Source: Luteirhabdus salina (lineage in GTDB: Bacteria > Bacteroidota > Bacteroidia > Flavobacteriales > Flavobacteriaceae). From it: a stretch of DNA of 64,000 bases. The notes under the pieces were generated by a model. That model had not been told where the DNA came from and did no database searches. It saw only the letters and a program-made list of their open reading frames with translations. The position numbers and the translations under genes were made by a program. Location: NCBI GenBank assembly GCA_025384855.1, contig JALAHT010000004.1, positions 340,202 to 404,201 of the forward strand, in the 5' to 3' direction. Positions 1 through 11,800 of the stretch are shown one piece after another (positions within the stretch are counted from its first letter, which is position 1; each line of letters begins with the position of its first letter).

Positions 1-234
1 TGTTATTGTTGTGAATAATCCGAAAAATAAAAGAGTTAAAATTCTGTGCGATAGAGGTTTCATATTGAGGAACTTTTGCAACAAATCTAATCTGTACCTC
101 GTTTTTGGAGAAGATTTCATGCTTATATTTATTAATTTTTCGATAAAATGAAAGATTTTTCGTTCAAATAACATATGTGTAAAGTGCAAGTATAGTTTTA
201 GTGTATTTCAAAAAGAAGTTGCTATGCATTTGTG

Positions 235-242
235 TATTTTTG
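235..242 (+). promoter_or_regulatory. -7 promoter element before queE
   Basis: TATTTTTG matches the Bacteroidota -7 consensus TAnnTTTG and ends only 4 bases before the queE ATG. No TTG stands at the usual 19-20 base distance upstream. If the element is used, transcription would begin at or within a few bases of the start codon. Confidence 0.45.
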
Positions 243-246
243 CGCC

Positions 247-876
247 ATGAATGAAGCCGTGAAACAAAAGGTTGAAAGAGGAGTAATGCTTCCTTTAATG
301 GAGGAGTTTTATACCATACAGGGAGAAGGCTTCCATAAAGGAACGGCTGCCTATTTCATTCGCGTAGGAGGCTGCGATGTAGGCTGCCATTGGTGCGATG
401 TGAAGGAAAGCTGGAACCCAGATATTCATCCACCTTCAGAAATCACTTCAATAGCAGAAAATGCTGCCCACTATTCAAAAACGATTGTCATTACCGGTGG
501 AGAACCATTAACCTGGGATATGGGCCCGTTAACATCGCTTTTGAAGGAAAAAGGCTTGGATATTCATATCGAAACATCGGGAGCCTATGACCTTACCGGA
601 ACATGGGATTGGATTTGCCTTTCACCCAAAAAGATAAAGCTTCCCAAACCCGATATCTACAAGAAGGCTAACGAGCTAAAGGTTATAGTGTATAACAATA
701 GCGATTTCGATTTTGCTGAAGAACAGGCAGAGAAAGTGTCTAAAGATTGTATTCTATACCTTCAGCCGGAATGGAGCAAGCGAGACAAAATGATTCCGAA
801 AATAGTGGATTATGTTATGAAGTATCCTAGGTGGAAAGTGTCTTTGCAAACGCATAAGTATTTGAACATCCCATAA
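247..876 (+). CDS. queE: 7-carboxy-7-deazaguanine synthase QueE
   Basis: Radical SAM enzyme that converts 6-carboxytetrahydropterin to 7-carboxy-7-deazaguanine in the queuosine/preQ0 pathway; cytoplasmic. The 209-residue product has the Fe-S cluster motif C43-x3-C47-x2-C50 directly after a conserved N-terminal stretch (EFYTIQGEG), and the radical SAM TGGEP motif at 83-87. The ATG at 247 is preferred over an in-frame GTG at 232 because it gives the usual family N-terminus and because the GTG lies inside or against the -7 promoter element. It is a single-gene unit facing the DUF2911 gene. Family assignment is firm; substrate is inferred from the family. Confidence 0.93.
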   Translation: MNEAVKQKVERGVMLPLMEEFYTIQGEGFHKGTAAYFIRVGGCDVGCHWCDVKESWNPDIHPPSEITSIAENAAHYSKTIVITGGEPLTWDMGPLTSLLKEKGLDIHIETSGAYDLTGTWDWICLSPKKIKLPKPDIYKKANELKVIVYNNSDFDFAEEQAEKVSKDCILYLQPEWSKRDKMIPKIVDYVMKYPRWKVSLQTHKYLNIP

Positions 877-879
877 AAA

Positions 880-897
880 ATCCCACCGAAGTGGGAT
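880..897 (-). terminator. Intrinsic terminator of the DUF2911 gene
   Basis: A 7-bp perfect stem (ATCCCAC/GTGGGAT) with a CGAA loop. The run of A bases on its left reads as a U-tract on the minus strand, so it ends transcription of the DUF2911 gene. The right side has no T-run, so it would be weak for queE. Confidence 0.75.
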
Positions 898-922
898 TAC
901 TGCTATTCAATAGCTAACGGCG

Positions 923-1465
923 CTAGTTTGCCAGTATAAAGGGTATTTCCACGTAGGTGGTGTCCCAACCAATCATTAAGGTGGTACCGTTGCTTTCCGG
1001 TCTAAATACCATCGACAAAGATTCGGTAGGTGCTGCTGCAGTCTTAGCTTCTACATTCATGCGCGCTAGATCCTTTTCTTTCTTATAGCTGTAAGCACCC
1101 CAAACATTCGTATCACCGTTGATAATGATCGTCCATTCCTCTTCATTTGGAACCGTGTATAGGGTATAGGTTCCAGGCGTCAAGGTGGTACCATTAAACT
1201 TCATTGTTTTGTACAATGTGAGTTCGGTTGCTTCGTTTGCACCAGTTCGCCATACCTCACCATAAGGAACCAAATTGCCAAATATATCACGTCCTTTTTT
1301 CTGCGGTCGGCTGTAAATCACGCGTGCAATAGGAGGTGTATTTCGATCGGCTCTTGCCATGGTGAGGTCCATCGGGCTTGAGTCCATTTTAGGGAAGGTT
1401 TGCGCTTCGGCACTTGAGAAGCTTATTAGTAGAAAAAAGACAGGTAGGAACAATAAATTCTTCAT
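923..1465 (-). CDS. DUF2911 domain secreted protein
   Basis: 180-residue protein with a clear N-terminal signal peptide (hydrophobic residues about 4-21, cleavage near the AEAQ sequence), so it is exported to the periplasm or beyond. The rest is one DUF2911 domain, recognised by the conserved block YSRPQKKGRDIFG followed by YGEVWRTGANEAT, and the later YTLYTVP and W-x-I-I-x-N motifs. The biochemical role of DUF2911 is unknown; the family is abundant in Bacteroidota. It stands alone, convergent with queE and with its own terminator downstream. Confidence 0.85.
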   Translation of the reverse strand: MKNLLFLPVFFLLISFSSAEAQTFPKMDSSPMDLTMARADRNTPPIARVIYSRPQKKGRDIFGNLVPYGEVWRTGANEATELTLYKTMKFNGTTLTPGTYTLYTVPNEEEWTIIINGDTNVWGAYSYKKEKDLARMNVEAKTAAAPTESLSMVFRPESNGTTLMIGWDTTYVEIPFILAN

Positions 1466-1654
1466 AGTTTTTTTGGTATTAAAGTCGATTAATTAGGATC
1501 GAACTTACAGTAAAGAAACGCCTAATTACAATTCATAGTATGCCAATTTCATACCAAAATTGTATGGTTTTCAATTTGTATCCTTTTTACGGGCCGTTTT
1601 TCCACATTTTTTGTTAATAACTTACCTCTTCCAACTAGCCCAAACCCCCAATAA

Positions 1655-3655
<2,001 letters not shown>

Positions 3656-3681
3656 GAAGAAGCGTTAAATCTTTCAGAACA

Positions 3682-3710
3682 ACCCGTGCCAACTCGCACG
3701 GGTTTTTTAT
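3682..3710 (+). terminator. Intrinsic terminator after gyrB
   Basis: Stem ACCCGTGC/GCACGGGT with a 6-base loop, followed by TTTTTATTTTT. It separates gyrB from the DUF6588 gene. Confidence 0.85.
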
Positions 3711-3730
3711 TTTTCAGGAAACCTAACATC

Positions 3731-4762
3731 ATGAAAACGAAATCCCTACTCTTCATATGTGCATTACTTCTCACGATGAATCCATCCTCTGCCCAAGAAA
3801 ACTTGGAAGATTTGCTCGCTGCTGGTATTGCCGATGCCAAACGCTTTGCATCGGCGTATATGGGGCCGGGCTTCGATGGCGCTATTCACAACACGGCTAA
3901 CGGATGGGTACAATCTGCAGAGGTTAAAAAGCCATTGAAATTTGATATTTCTGTTGTCGGAAATGCCTCATTTATTAAAGATGAACAGAAATCTTTTTTA
4001 TTAGATGAAAACGACTATAACAATCTTTATTTCCGAAATGGCCCGAATGCCCAAGAAGTGACAACCGCTTTTGGTGAAAATGATCCTGGTATTTTAGTGT
4101 ATGCTGAAGTAACAGATCCGACAGGTCAGTTTACCGAGGAAGTTGAATTCTTTTTACCGCAAGGTCTTGCATCTGCCGACCTAAATATTCTGCCAACAGC
4201 GTTTTTACAAGCACGATTGGGAATCTTCAAGGCGACTGAAGTGAAGTTTCGGTACTTTCCAAAAATTGAACGGGAAGATGTCGAAACTGGTGTTTTAGGA
4301 TTTGGACTACAACACGAGTTTTCGCAATGGTTAGCGCCTGAGAATTCTTTTCCAGTCGCTCTTTCAGGAGTTATTGCCTATACCAATCTTAGCGGGAATT
4401 ATGATTTTACCGATGACGAGATTATCGATGGTGATAACCAGAAGTTCAACGTGAAGCAGAACAGTTGGTTATTTCAATTACAAGCTTCAACCAAAATGAA
4501 AATATTCAACGTCTACGGAGGTGTCGGATATGTTTCGGGAACCTCAGAATTTGATGTACTGGGAACGTATCGGGTAGAAGCTGGAATTCCATTGCTAGAA
4601 AGTACCGCTACCTTTACCGATCCTTTTTCAATCAATCAAAATACTTCAGGATTACGGGCATCGATCGGAGCATCCCTTCGTTTGGCATTTTTTGGGCTGC
4701 ATGCCGATTACAATATTGCGGAATATAATACCGCTTCCGTAGGGGTTCACTTCGGAATTTAA
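3731..4762 (+). CDS. DUF6588 family exported protein
   Basis: 343-residue protein with a signal peptide (MKTKSLLFICALLLTMN, ending near SSAQ). The mature part matches the DUF6588 type common in Flavobacteriia: an N-terminal segment with the AYMGPG motif, then repeated amphipathic stretches and a terminal aromatic/glycine pattern typical of an outer-membrane beta barrel. No enzymatic motif is visible. An in-frame upstream ATG at 3686 would place the start inside the gyrB terminator, so the ATG at 3731 is chosen. The position between gyrB and mdh gives no functional hint. Confidence 0.8.
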   Translation: MKTKSLLFICALLLTMNPSSAQENLEDLLAAGIADAKRFASAYMGPGFDGAIHNTANGWVQSAEVKKPLKFDISVVGNASFIKDEQKSFLLDENDYNNLYFRNGPNAQEVTTAFGENDPGILVYAEVTDPTGQFTEEVEFFLPQGLASADLNILPTAFLQARLGIFKATEVKFRYFPKIEREDVETGVLGFGLQHEFSQWLAPENSFPVALSGVIAYTNLSGNYDFTDDEIIDGDNQKFNVKQNSWLFQLQASTKMKIFNVYGGVGYVSGTSEFDVLGTYRVEAGIPLLESTATFTDPFSINQNTSGLRASIGASLRLAFFGLHADYNIAEYNTASVGVHFGI

Positions 4763-4795
4763 TAGTTTGTTATCACAATTTCAGGCAGATAATCG

Positions 4796-4803
4796 TACTT
4801 TTG
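4796..4803 (+). promoter_or_regulatory. -7 promoter element before mdh
   Basis: TACTTTTG fits TAnnTTTG. The nearest upstream TTTG is 26 bases away, longer than the usual 19-20. The predicted leader of mdh would be about 55 bases. Confidence 0.4.
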
Positions 4804-4864
4804 CACTCGGCTACCCTTGTTGGTGGCGACCAATCAATTTCTCATTCAAAAAAATATATAGATA

Positions 4865-5791
4865 ATGAAAGTTACAGTAGTAGGAGCAGGTGCTGTAGGT
4901 GCAAGTTGTGCCGAGTACATTGCCATTAAAAATTTTGCTAGTGAAGTAGTTTTAGTAGACATCAAGGAAGGATTCGCCGAAGGAAAGGCGATGGACTTGA
5001 TGCAAACCGCTTCTTTAAATGGTTTCGATACAAGAATCGTAGGGTCGACCAACGATTACAGTAAAACTGCCGATAGCGATATTTGTGTAATCACAAGTGG
5101 TGTGCCACGAAAGCCGGGAATGACACGTGAAGAACTTATCGGAACAAACGCTGGTATCGTAAAATCGGTTTCTAGCAGTTTATTGGAACATTCTCCTAAT
5201 ACCATCATCATCGTGGTAAGCAACCCAATGGACACAATGACCTACTTGGTTCACAAAACAACCGATCTTCCTAAGAACCGAATTATAGGAATGGGCGGCG
5301 CTTTGGATAGCGCACGTTTTAAATACCGCTTGGCAGAAGCACTGGGTGCTCCAATTAGCGATGTAGATGGAATGGTAATCGGTGGCCATAGCGATACTGG
5401 AATGGTACCGCTAACCCGTTTAGCGACACGAAACAGTGTTCCTGTAACCGAATTTATTTCTGAAGATCGTCTGGATCAGGTAAAAGAAGATACGAAAGTC
5501 GGAGGTGCTACTCTTACTAAATTATTAGGAACGTCAGCTTGGTATGCACCAGGTGCCGCGGTTAGCGGATTGGTTCAGGCCATTGCTTGCGATCAGAAGA
5601 AAATTTTCCCTTGCTCTACCTTGTTGGAAGGTGAATACGGACTGAACGATCTTTGTATCGGCGTTCCTGTTGTGCTAGGACGAAATGGTATCGAAAAAAT
5701 TGTTGATATCGAATTGAACGATGCAGAAAGAGATCACCTTAAGAAAAGTGCTGAAGGTGTTAGCAAGACCAATGGCTTGCTTGAGCTATAA
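4865..5791 (+). CDS. mdh: Malate dehydrogenase
   Basis: NAD-dependent malate/oxaloacetate interconversion in the TCA cycle; cytoplasmic. The 308-residue protein has the Rossmann glycine motif GAGAVG at 7-12, an NAD-selecting acidic residue in LVDI (D32), the mobile loop PRKPGMTR at 81-88 with substrate arginines R82 and R88, the D148/R151 pair and catalytic H175 in GGHSDTGMVP. These are the LDH-like malate dehydrogenase residues; arginine at position 82 instead of glutamine argues against lactate dehydrogenase. It is monocistronic and shares a bidirectional terminator with the convergent ribonucleotide reductase gene. Confidence 0.95.
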   Translation: MKVTVVGAGAVGASCAEYIAIKNFASEVVLVDIKEGFAEGKAMDLMQTASLNGFDTRIVGSTNDYSKTADSDICVITSGVPRKPGMTREELIGTNAGIVKSVSSSLLEHSPNTIIIVVSNPMDTMTYLVHKTTDLPKNRIIGMGGALDSARFKYRLAEALGAPISDVDGMVIGGHSDTGMVPLTRLATRNSVPVTEFISEDRLDQVKEDTKVGGATLTKLLGTSAWYAPGAAVSGLVQAIACDQKKIFPCSTLLEGEYGLNDLCIGVPVVLGRNGIEKIVDIELNDAERDHLKKSAEGVSKTNGLLEL

Positions 5792-5818
5792 GAAGTTTTT
5801 CATTTAGTTGAAATAAAA

Positions 5819-5846
5819 AAGCCTCCGAATTTCGGAGGCTTTTTAG
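5819..5846. terminator. Bidirectional terminator between mdh and nrdJ
   Basis: Stem GCCTCCGA/TCGGAGGC flanked by A6 on the left and T5 on the right, so it serves both convergent genes. Confidence 0.88.
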
Positions 5847-5863
5847 TATACAAGTAGAAAGCA

Positions 5864-8416
5864 TTAGCCGCATTTCGAAGAGCCGCAATCCTTACAGGTC
5901 AGGCAACCTTCTTGGTAAATAAGTTGCGACGAGTTACAGTTATCGCACTTCTGCTTACGGGCCAATGTACCGTCGGCAACATAGCGTTTCAACGCTCGTG
6001 CCACACCATTTTTCCAGGTGTTGATGCTTTCACTATTTAACTGAAGGCTATTGATAAGCTCAATCGCTTTGTCAATTGGCATACCATGACGGAGCGTACT
6101 GGAGATTAACTTTGCGTAGTTCCAGAATTCTGGATCGAATTTATGCGACAGGCCTTCAATCGTGGTCTTATACCCACGCTTGTTCTGATATTGGAAATCG
6201 TAGCGTGACGTACCATCTTCATTTCGGTTTTTGATAATCAACCCTTCGTTCACCCAACGAGGAATAAGAATGCCATCCTCGTCATCTGCTAAACCAGTGA
6301 AAATTTCATACGGTTGGTCTTCAATCAAGCCGATAAAAGCAATCCACTTTTCCTTGTTATTCTGAAACCGAACCACGTCAGCTTGTAAAATCTGTGGACG
6401 CTTGGTCGGGAATTTAGTCAACGTTTCTTCCTCTTCAGTTTTCTTTTCATCATTGGAGATAAGAACCCCGCTTCGAGAACCATCACGATACACCGTTACA
6501 CCTTTACAACCTGCCTGCCATGCTTCCAAATACAGTTCGCCTACCAATTCTTCACTTACATCATTCGGAAGGTTAATAGTCACACTAATGCTATGGTCTA
6601 CCCATTTCTGAACACGACCTTGCATACGTACTTTGTTCAACCAATCTACATCGTTACTGGTAGCTTGGTAGTATGGTGATTCCTTCACCAAAGCATCCAA
6701 TTCAGCTTGTGTGTAATTTTTATTGGTATCATGACCTTGTGCATGCATCCACTCCTTAAATCGATGGTGGAACACAACGTATTCTTCCCAAGAATCGCCT
6801 ACTTCATCTACAAAATCAACACGAACATTCTTATCGTTCGGGTTTACCTTACGGCGACGCTTATAAACTGGAAGAAACACTGGTTCGATACCAGACGTCG
6901 TCTGCGTCATCAAACTGGTAGTTCCTGTTGGTGCGATGGTCAAAAGCGCAATGTTTCGTCGACCGTGCTCCAACATTTCATAATATAGTTGCTCGTCTGC
7001 TTCCTTAAGGCGAAGAATAAACGGATTTTCCTTTTCACGCTCTGCGTCGAAAATTTCGAAAGCACCGCGTTCTTTAGCAGTGTGAACGGAAGCGCGATAG
7101 GCTTCGATGGCAATTGTTTTGTGGATCTCCTCAGAGAAATCGATTCCGTCCTTGCTTCCATATTGAATTCCGAGAGCAGCTAACATATCACCCTCAGCGG
7201 TGATACCGATTCCGGTACGGCGACCTTCTTCGGCTTTTCTACGAATGTTCATCCAAAGGTTGCGCTCAACCATTTTTACTTCTTCTGTTTCAGGATCGGC
7301 ATCGATCTTTTCGATAATCGCATCTACCTTTTCCAGTTCAAGATCGATGATATCGTCCATAATACGTTGTGCCGCTGCGATATGCTTTTTGAAAAGCTCG
7401 AAATTGAATTTCGCCTTTTTGGTGAAGGGTTCTTCAACATAAGAGAACAAGTTGATTGCCAACAAACGACAAGAGTCGTAAGGACAAAGCGGAATTTCAC
7501 CACATGGATTGGTCGATACGGTCTGATAGCCAAGATCGGCATAGCAGTCTGGCACCGATTCGTTGGTGATGGTATCCCAAAACAGGATTCCAGGCTCGGC
7601 CGATTTCCAAGCGTTATGTACGATTTTTTTCCATAGCTTGTTCGCTTCAATCTCTTTGGAATACTTCGGCGTATCGCTAAAGACTGGATATTTCTGGGTA
7701 TAGGTAGTTTCGTCTTTAACAGCTTTCATAAAGCCATCATCTATTCGAACCGAAACATTTGCTCCGGTAACCTTCCCCTGTTCCATTTTCGCATCGATAA
7801 AATCTTCTGCATCTGGGTGGTTGATAGAAACGGAAAGCATTAAGGCACCACGACGACCGTCCTGAGCGACTTCACGTGTAGAATTCGAGAAACGTTCCAT
7901 AAAGGGTACGATACCCGTTGAGGTAAGCGCCGAATTCTTCACTGGCGATCCTTTTGGGCGGATATGCGATAAGTCGTGACCAACGCCTCCGCGACGCTTC
8001 ATAAGCTGTACTTGTTCCTGGTCTATTTTCATAATACCGCCATAGCTATCGCTATTTCCTTTGTTTCCGATAACGAAACAGTTGGAAAGCGAAGCGATTT
8101 GATACGGGTTTCCGATTCCCGCCATGGGACTACCTTGCGGTACGATGTATTTGAAGTCCTTAATAAGGTCAAACACTTCATCTTTGGTCAATCCGTTCGG
8201 ATAGCGTTTTTCGATTCGGGCGATTTCTGAAGCGATACGCTTGTGCATATCGTCTGGTGTTTTTTCGTAGATGTTTCCGTGGGAATCCTTCAGGGCGTAT
8301 TTATTCACCCAAACCCGTGCGGCGAGATCGTCTCCTTTAAAATACTTCAGCGAGGCTTCGTAGGCTTCCTCTTGAGTGTAGGTTTTTTTGCTTTTTGCGG
8401 TGGCTTTTACTTGCAT
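5864..8416 (-). CDS. nrdJ: Adenosylcobalamin-dependent class II ribonucleotide reductase
   Basis: Reduces ribonucleotides to deoxyribonucleotides using adenosylcobalamin as radical source, independent of oxygen. The 850-residue protein contains the redox cysteine in SNCF (C113), the active-site NPCGE motif at 303-307 (C305), an APTGTTS motif for the radical region, and a C-terminal cysteine-rich tail with four C-x2-C pairs (including CDNC, CLTC and CKDC) that typically relays electrons from thioredoxin. Length and domain order match the large bacterial NrdJ type. No nrdA/nrdB genes are near. No B12 riboswitch is recognisable upstream. The cell is inferred to need B12 uptake or synthesis. Confidence 0.93.
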   Translation of the reverse strand: MQVKATAKSKKTYTQEEAYEASLKYFKGDDLAARVWVNKYALKDSHGNIYEKTPDDMHKRIASEIARIEKRYPNGLTKDEVFDLIKDFKYIVPQGSPMAGIGNPYQIASLSNCFVIGNKGNSDSYGGIMKIDQEQVQLMKRRGGVGHDLSHIRPKGSPVKNSALTSTGIVPFMERFSNSTREVAQDGRRGALMLSVSINHPDAEDFIDAKMEQGKVTGANVSVRIDDGFMKAVKDETTYTQKYPVFSDTPKYSKEIEANKLWKKIVHNAWKSAEPGILFWDTITNESVPDCYADLGYQTVSTNPCGEIPLCPYDSCRLLAINLFSYVEEPFTKKAKFNFELFKKHIAAAQRIMDDIIDLELEKVDAIIEKIDADPETEEVKMVERNLWMNIRRKAEEGRRTGIGITAEGDMLAALGIQYGSKDGIDFSEEIHKTIAIEAYRASVHTAKERGAFEIFDAEREKENPFILRLKEADEQLYYEMLEHGRRNIALLTIAPTGTTSLMTQTTSGIEPVFLPVYKRRRKVNPNDKNVRVDFVDEVGDSWEEYVVFHHRFKEWMHAQGHDTNKNYTQAELDALVKESPYYQATSNDVDWLNKVRMQGRVQKWVDHSISVTINLPNDVSEELVGELYLEAWQAGCKGVTVYRDGSRSGVLISNDEKKTEEEETLTKFPTKRPQILQADVVRFQNNKEKWIAFIGLIEDQPYEIFTGLADDEDGILIPRWVNEGLIIKNRNEDGTSRYDFQYQNKRGYKTTIEGLSHKFDPEFWNYAKLISSTLRHGMPIDKAIELINSLQLNSESINTWKNGVARALKRYVADGTLARKQKCDNCNSSQLIYQEGCLTCKDCGSSKCG

Positions 8417-8775
8417 AAATCAGACTGGATTATTTGGTTGTTATCAAATTGTATCGAGTATGTAAATATAGAAAACAGAACAAGCGGTTTTTCGAGCAAT
8501 TTTCAAAAGTTGTCAAGAATGAATTGTTAATTAATTGTTAATCAGAAAACTATGAATTTATCAACATTAAAAAGTTGACAAATAATTTTTATTTGAAGTA
8601 TTGTTGGCATATTTGAGTGGCGCAAGTGATTGATCATCAGTCGATAGATTTTTACTCTTGATTTCTGTGGGTGAAGAGGACGCGTCTGATTTATGTAATG
8701 GGGCTGTTTCGTGTTGAAATAATAATTAAGGTATAAAACACTCCCTTTGCTTACCTATTTAAAAATTGAAATTAA
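8417..8775. other. Non-coding spacer between divergent nrdJ and secDF
   Basis: About 360 bases without an ORF, tRNA or recognisable riboswitch. It is AT-rich, with several TTGTTAAT-like stretches near 8525-8540. A TATATTTA sequence on the minus strand about 50 bases before nrdJ resembles a -7 element but lacks the final G. Nothing else is seen. Confidence 0.5.
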
Positions 8776-8806
8776 TTGGCATTTCTTTGCTGAAAAACTA
8801 TATTTG
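8776..8806 (+). promoter_or_regulatory. Bacteroidota-type promoter of secDF
   Basis: TTG at 8776-8778, exactly 20 bases, then TATATTTG at 8799-8806. This fits the sigma-ABfr consensus (TTG, 19-20 bases, TAnnTTTG). Transcription would start near 8814, leaving a leader of about 38 bases. Confidence 0.75.
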
Positions 8807-8851
8807 CACACCCGAAAAATCGGGCTTACAACCATATAAACATTTTTGAGA

Positions 8852-11800
8852 ATGCAGAATAAAGGACTCATTACCGTTTTTGCGATCCTTTTCGGATTGG
8901 TAAGTCTTTACCAATTATCTTTTACGTTTATCGCAAATAAAGTGGAAGGAGATGCGGAAACCTTTGCACAGAGCAAGTACAGCGAAGACGAACCCCAGCT
9001 TCGCCAAGAGGCAGAATCGCGTTACTTGGACTCAATTGGAGGCGACCCATACATCCTGGGAATCGACTATAACACTGCTAAGGACAAGGAGCTGAACAAA
9101 GGTCTTGACCTTAAAGGTGGTATTAACGTAATCCTTCAGATTTCGGTTCAGGATATTCTTCGCGGATTGGCAAACAATTCCAAGGATCCAGCCTTCAACC
9201 AAGCGATTGCCAATGCCAATGAACTTCAAAAAGAAAGTCAGGATACCTACCTAGAGTCGTTCTTCCAAGCCTTTGAAGAATTGCCTGGCGATAACCAATT
9301 GGCGTCACCAAATATTTTCTTCAACAAAAACCTTGAGGAGGATATCAACATCAATATGTCGAACGACCAAGTTCGCGGTGTGTTGGAACGCAAAATAGAC
9401 GAGTCGGTAGCCTCTGCATTTGAAGTATTGCGTAAGCGTATCGATAAGTTTGGTGTAACTCAGCCTAACATCCAACGTCTCGGAAACTCTGGGCGTATCT
9501 TGGTAGAATTGCCAGGTGCGAAGGATGTAGAACGTGTTAAGAAATTATTGCAGAGCACTGCCCAGCTTGAGTTCTGGCATGTTTATAAGGCAGATGCTTT
9601 TGGCGGATTCCTTCAGCAAGCCAATGAGCGTTTGAAGCAAGTGAATACAAAAGATTCAGGTGCTACTTCTGAAACGACAACCGATGAGATGAAAGAAAAC
9701 GAGCAAGTAGCTGATACTTCTTCAACTGAACAAAACGAAGCTGTCGCTCAGCAGGATTCTACCGAAACAGACGACCTAAGTGATCTTTTGGGTGGTGAAG
9801 ATGTTGAGGATGAAGCTGCCGAAAACCCGATTTTCGATAAGGTAGTATCGCCTGGATTCCAGGGAGGTGCTACATTGGCCGTTTTCAAACTACAAGATAC
9901 AGCAGCCATCAATTCATATTTGCGCATGCCTGAAATCCGTTCGCTATTGCCGAACGATCTTCGTTACGCACGATTTGCTTGGGGATTGCCGACCACTCAA
10001 GAGGGAGTAGATGGTGAAGTAACAAGTCTTTATGCTATTCGTAGCAACCGAAACAATGAAGCACCGATTTCTGGAGGTGTTGTTACCGATGCCGCACAGA
10101 CATACGATCAAGTAGGACGTGTAGCGGTTTCTATGCAGATGAATGGTCAGGGAGCTAAGAAATGGGAGGAAATGACGGGTGAGGCCTTTCAAAACCAGAG
10201 TCAGATAGCGATTGTGCTGGATGATATTGTGTACTCTGCACCAACCGTAACAAACGGAGCTATTTCTGGAGGAAGTACTCAAATTACAGGTGATTTCACT
10301 ATTACGGAAGGACAGGATTTAGCAAACGTATTACGTGCGGGTAAACTTCCTGCTTCGGCCGACATCATACAGGCGGAAGTTGTTGGACCAACCCTAGGTC
10401 AGGAAGCGATTAGCAGTGGTATTATTTCCTTTATCATCGCATTAGGTTTTGTATTGCTTTGGATGATTTTCTACTATGGAAAAGCAGGTGCCTTTGCCGA
10501 TATCGCCTTGATCGTAAACATTTTGTTCATCTTCGGAATATTAGCTGGACTTGGCGCAGTGTTAACGTTGCCAGGTATTGCCGGTATCGTATTAACAATC
10601 GGTATTTCGGTAGATGCGAACGTACTGATTTTTGAAAGGATACGTGAGGAACTGGCCAAAGGGAAGGCACAACGCGACGCTATTAAAGATGGTTTCAACA
10701 ATGCCTTGTCTTCCATTCTTGATGCGAACATAACCACAGGACTTACAGGTCTTATTCTATTGGTGTTCGGTACTGGCCCGATTCAAGGATTCGCGACTAC
10801 TTTATTAATTGGTATCCTTACATCACTATTCACCGCGATCTTTATCACGCGCTTGTTTATCGATGGGTATACTAAAAACAATAAATCGCTTACTTGTTCT
10901 ACTTCTTTCACAAAGAACTTGTTCAAGAATGTGAACATCAATTTCTTAGGAAAACGTAAAGTAGCCTATATCATTTCTGGAATCTTGATCCTTATCAGTT
11001 TAGGTTCGTTGTTTACTAACGGACTGAACCAAGGAGTCGATTTCGTCGGTGGACGTACCTATACTGTTCGATTTGCGAAAACAGTTGATGCGAACGCTGT
11101 TGAGCAAGACCTTATCGAAGTCTTTGGAAGTGCTGAGGCAAAAACTTATGGTAGCGACAACCAGTTGAAGATTACCACAAAATATAAAGTTGACGAAGCA
11201 AGTCAGGAAGTAGACCAGGAAATCGAGCAAATGCTTTTCCAAGGCCTTCAACCAAACTTGCCTTCTGGAATGTCTTACGACGACTTTAAGAGTGATGAAG
11301 AAAGAAAAGAAGTAGGTCGAATGGAATATTACAAAGTAAGTCCGACGATTGCCGATGATATCAAGAAAGCCTCTTTCTGGGCGGTGCTTGGTTCGCTTAT
11401 CGTAGTATTCTTATACATCCTATTACGATTTAGAAGATGGCAGTTCTCTCTGGGTGCTGTGGCAGCGGTATTCCATGATGTGTTGCTTGTATTGGGTATC
11501 TTCTCATTAACGTATAAGATTATGCCGTTTAGCATGGAGATCGATCAATCCTTTATTGCGGCAATCTTGACGGTAATCGGTTACTCCCTGAACGATACGG
11601 TGGTTGTTTTCGACCGTATCCGTGAGTTCTTTAACGAGCACACAAGCTGGAAGATGAATCGTATAATCAATAGTGCCTTGAATAGTACGCTAAGCCGTAC
11701 ATTGAACACCTCGGTAACGACCTTGATCGTATTACTTTCGATTTTCATTATTGGAGCAGAGTCTATTCGCGGATTGATTTTCGCCTTGATCGTAGGTGTA

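Noticed and set aside
1..246. End of an upstream gene or a preQ1 riboswitch before queE
   Set aside because: No frame across this stretch looks coding, and no preQ1-type hairpin with A-rich tail adjacent to the start is visible; it appears to be plain AT-rich spacer.
4866..5791. Lactate dehydrogenase instead of malate dehydrogenase
   Set aside because: The substrate loop has arginine (R82) in the position that selects for dicarboxylic acids.
7324..7650. Long frames opposite or out of phase with nrdJ, gyrB and similar genes
   Set aside because: Their translations lack domains or realistic composition, and the overlapping genes are well-supported conserved proteins; they are shadows.
8417..8775. 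Cobalamin riboswitch upstream of nrdJ
   Set aside because: The enzyme needs B12, but no B12-box or long conserved stem region is recognisable in the spacer.
8846..8851. TTG start of secDF two codons before ATG
   Set aside because: It adds only two residues and the ATG at 8852 is the stronger start.
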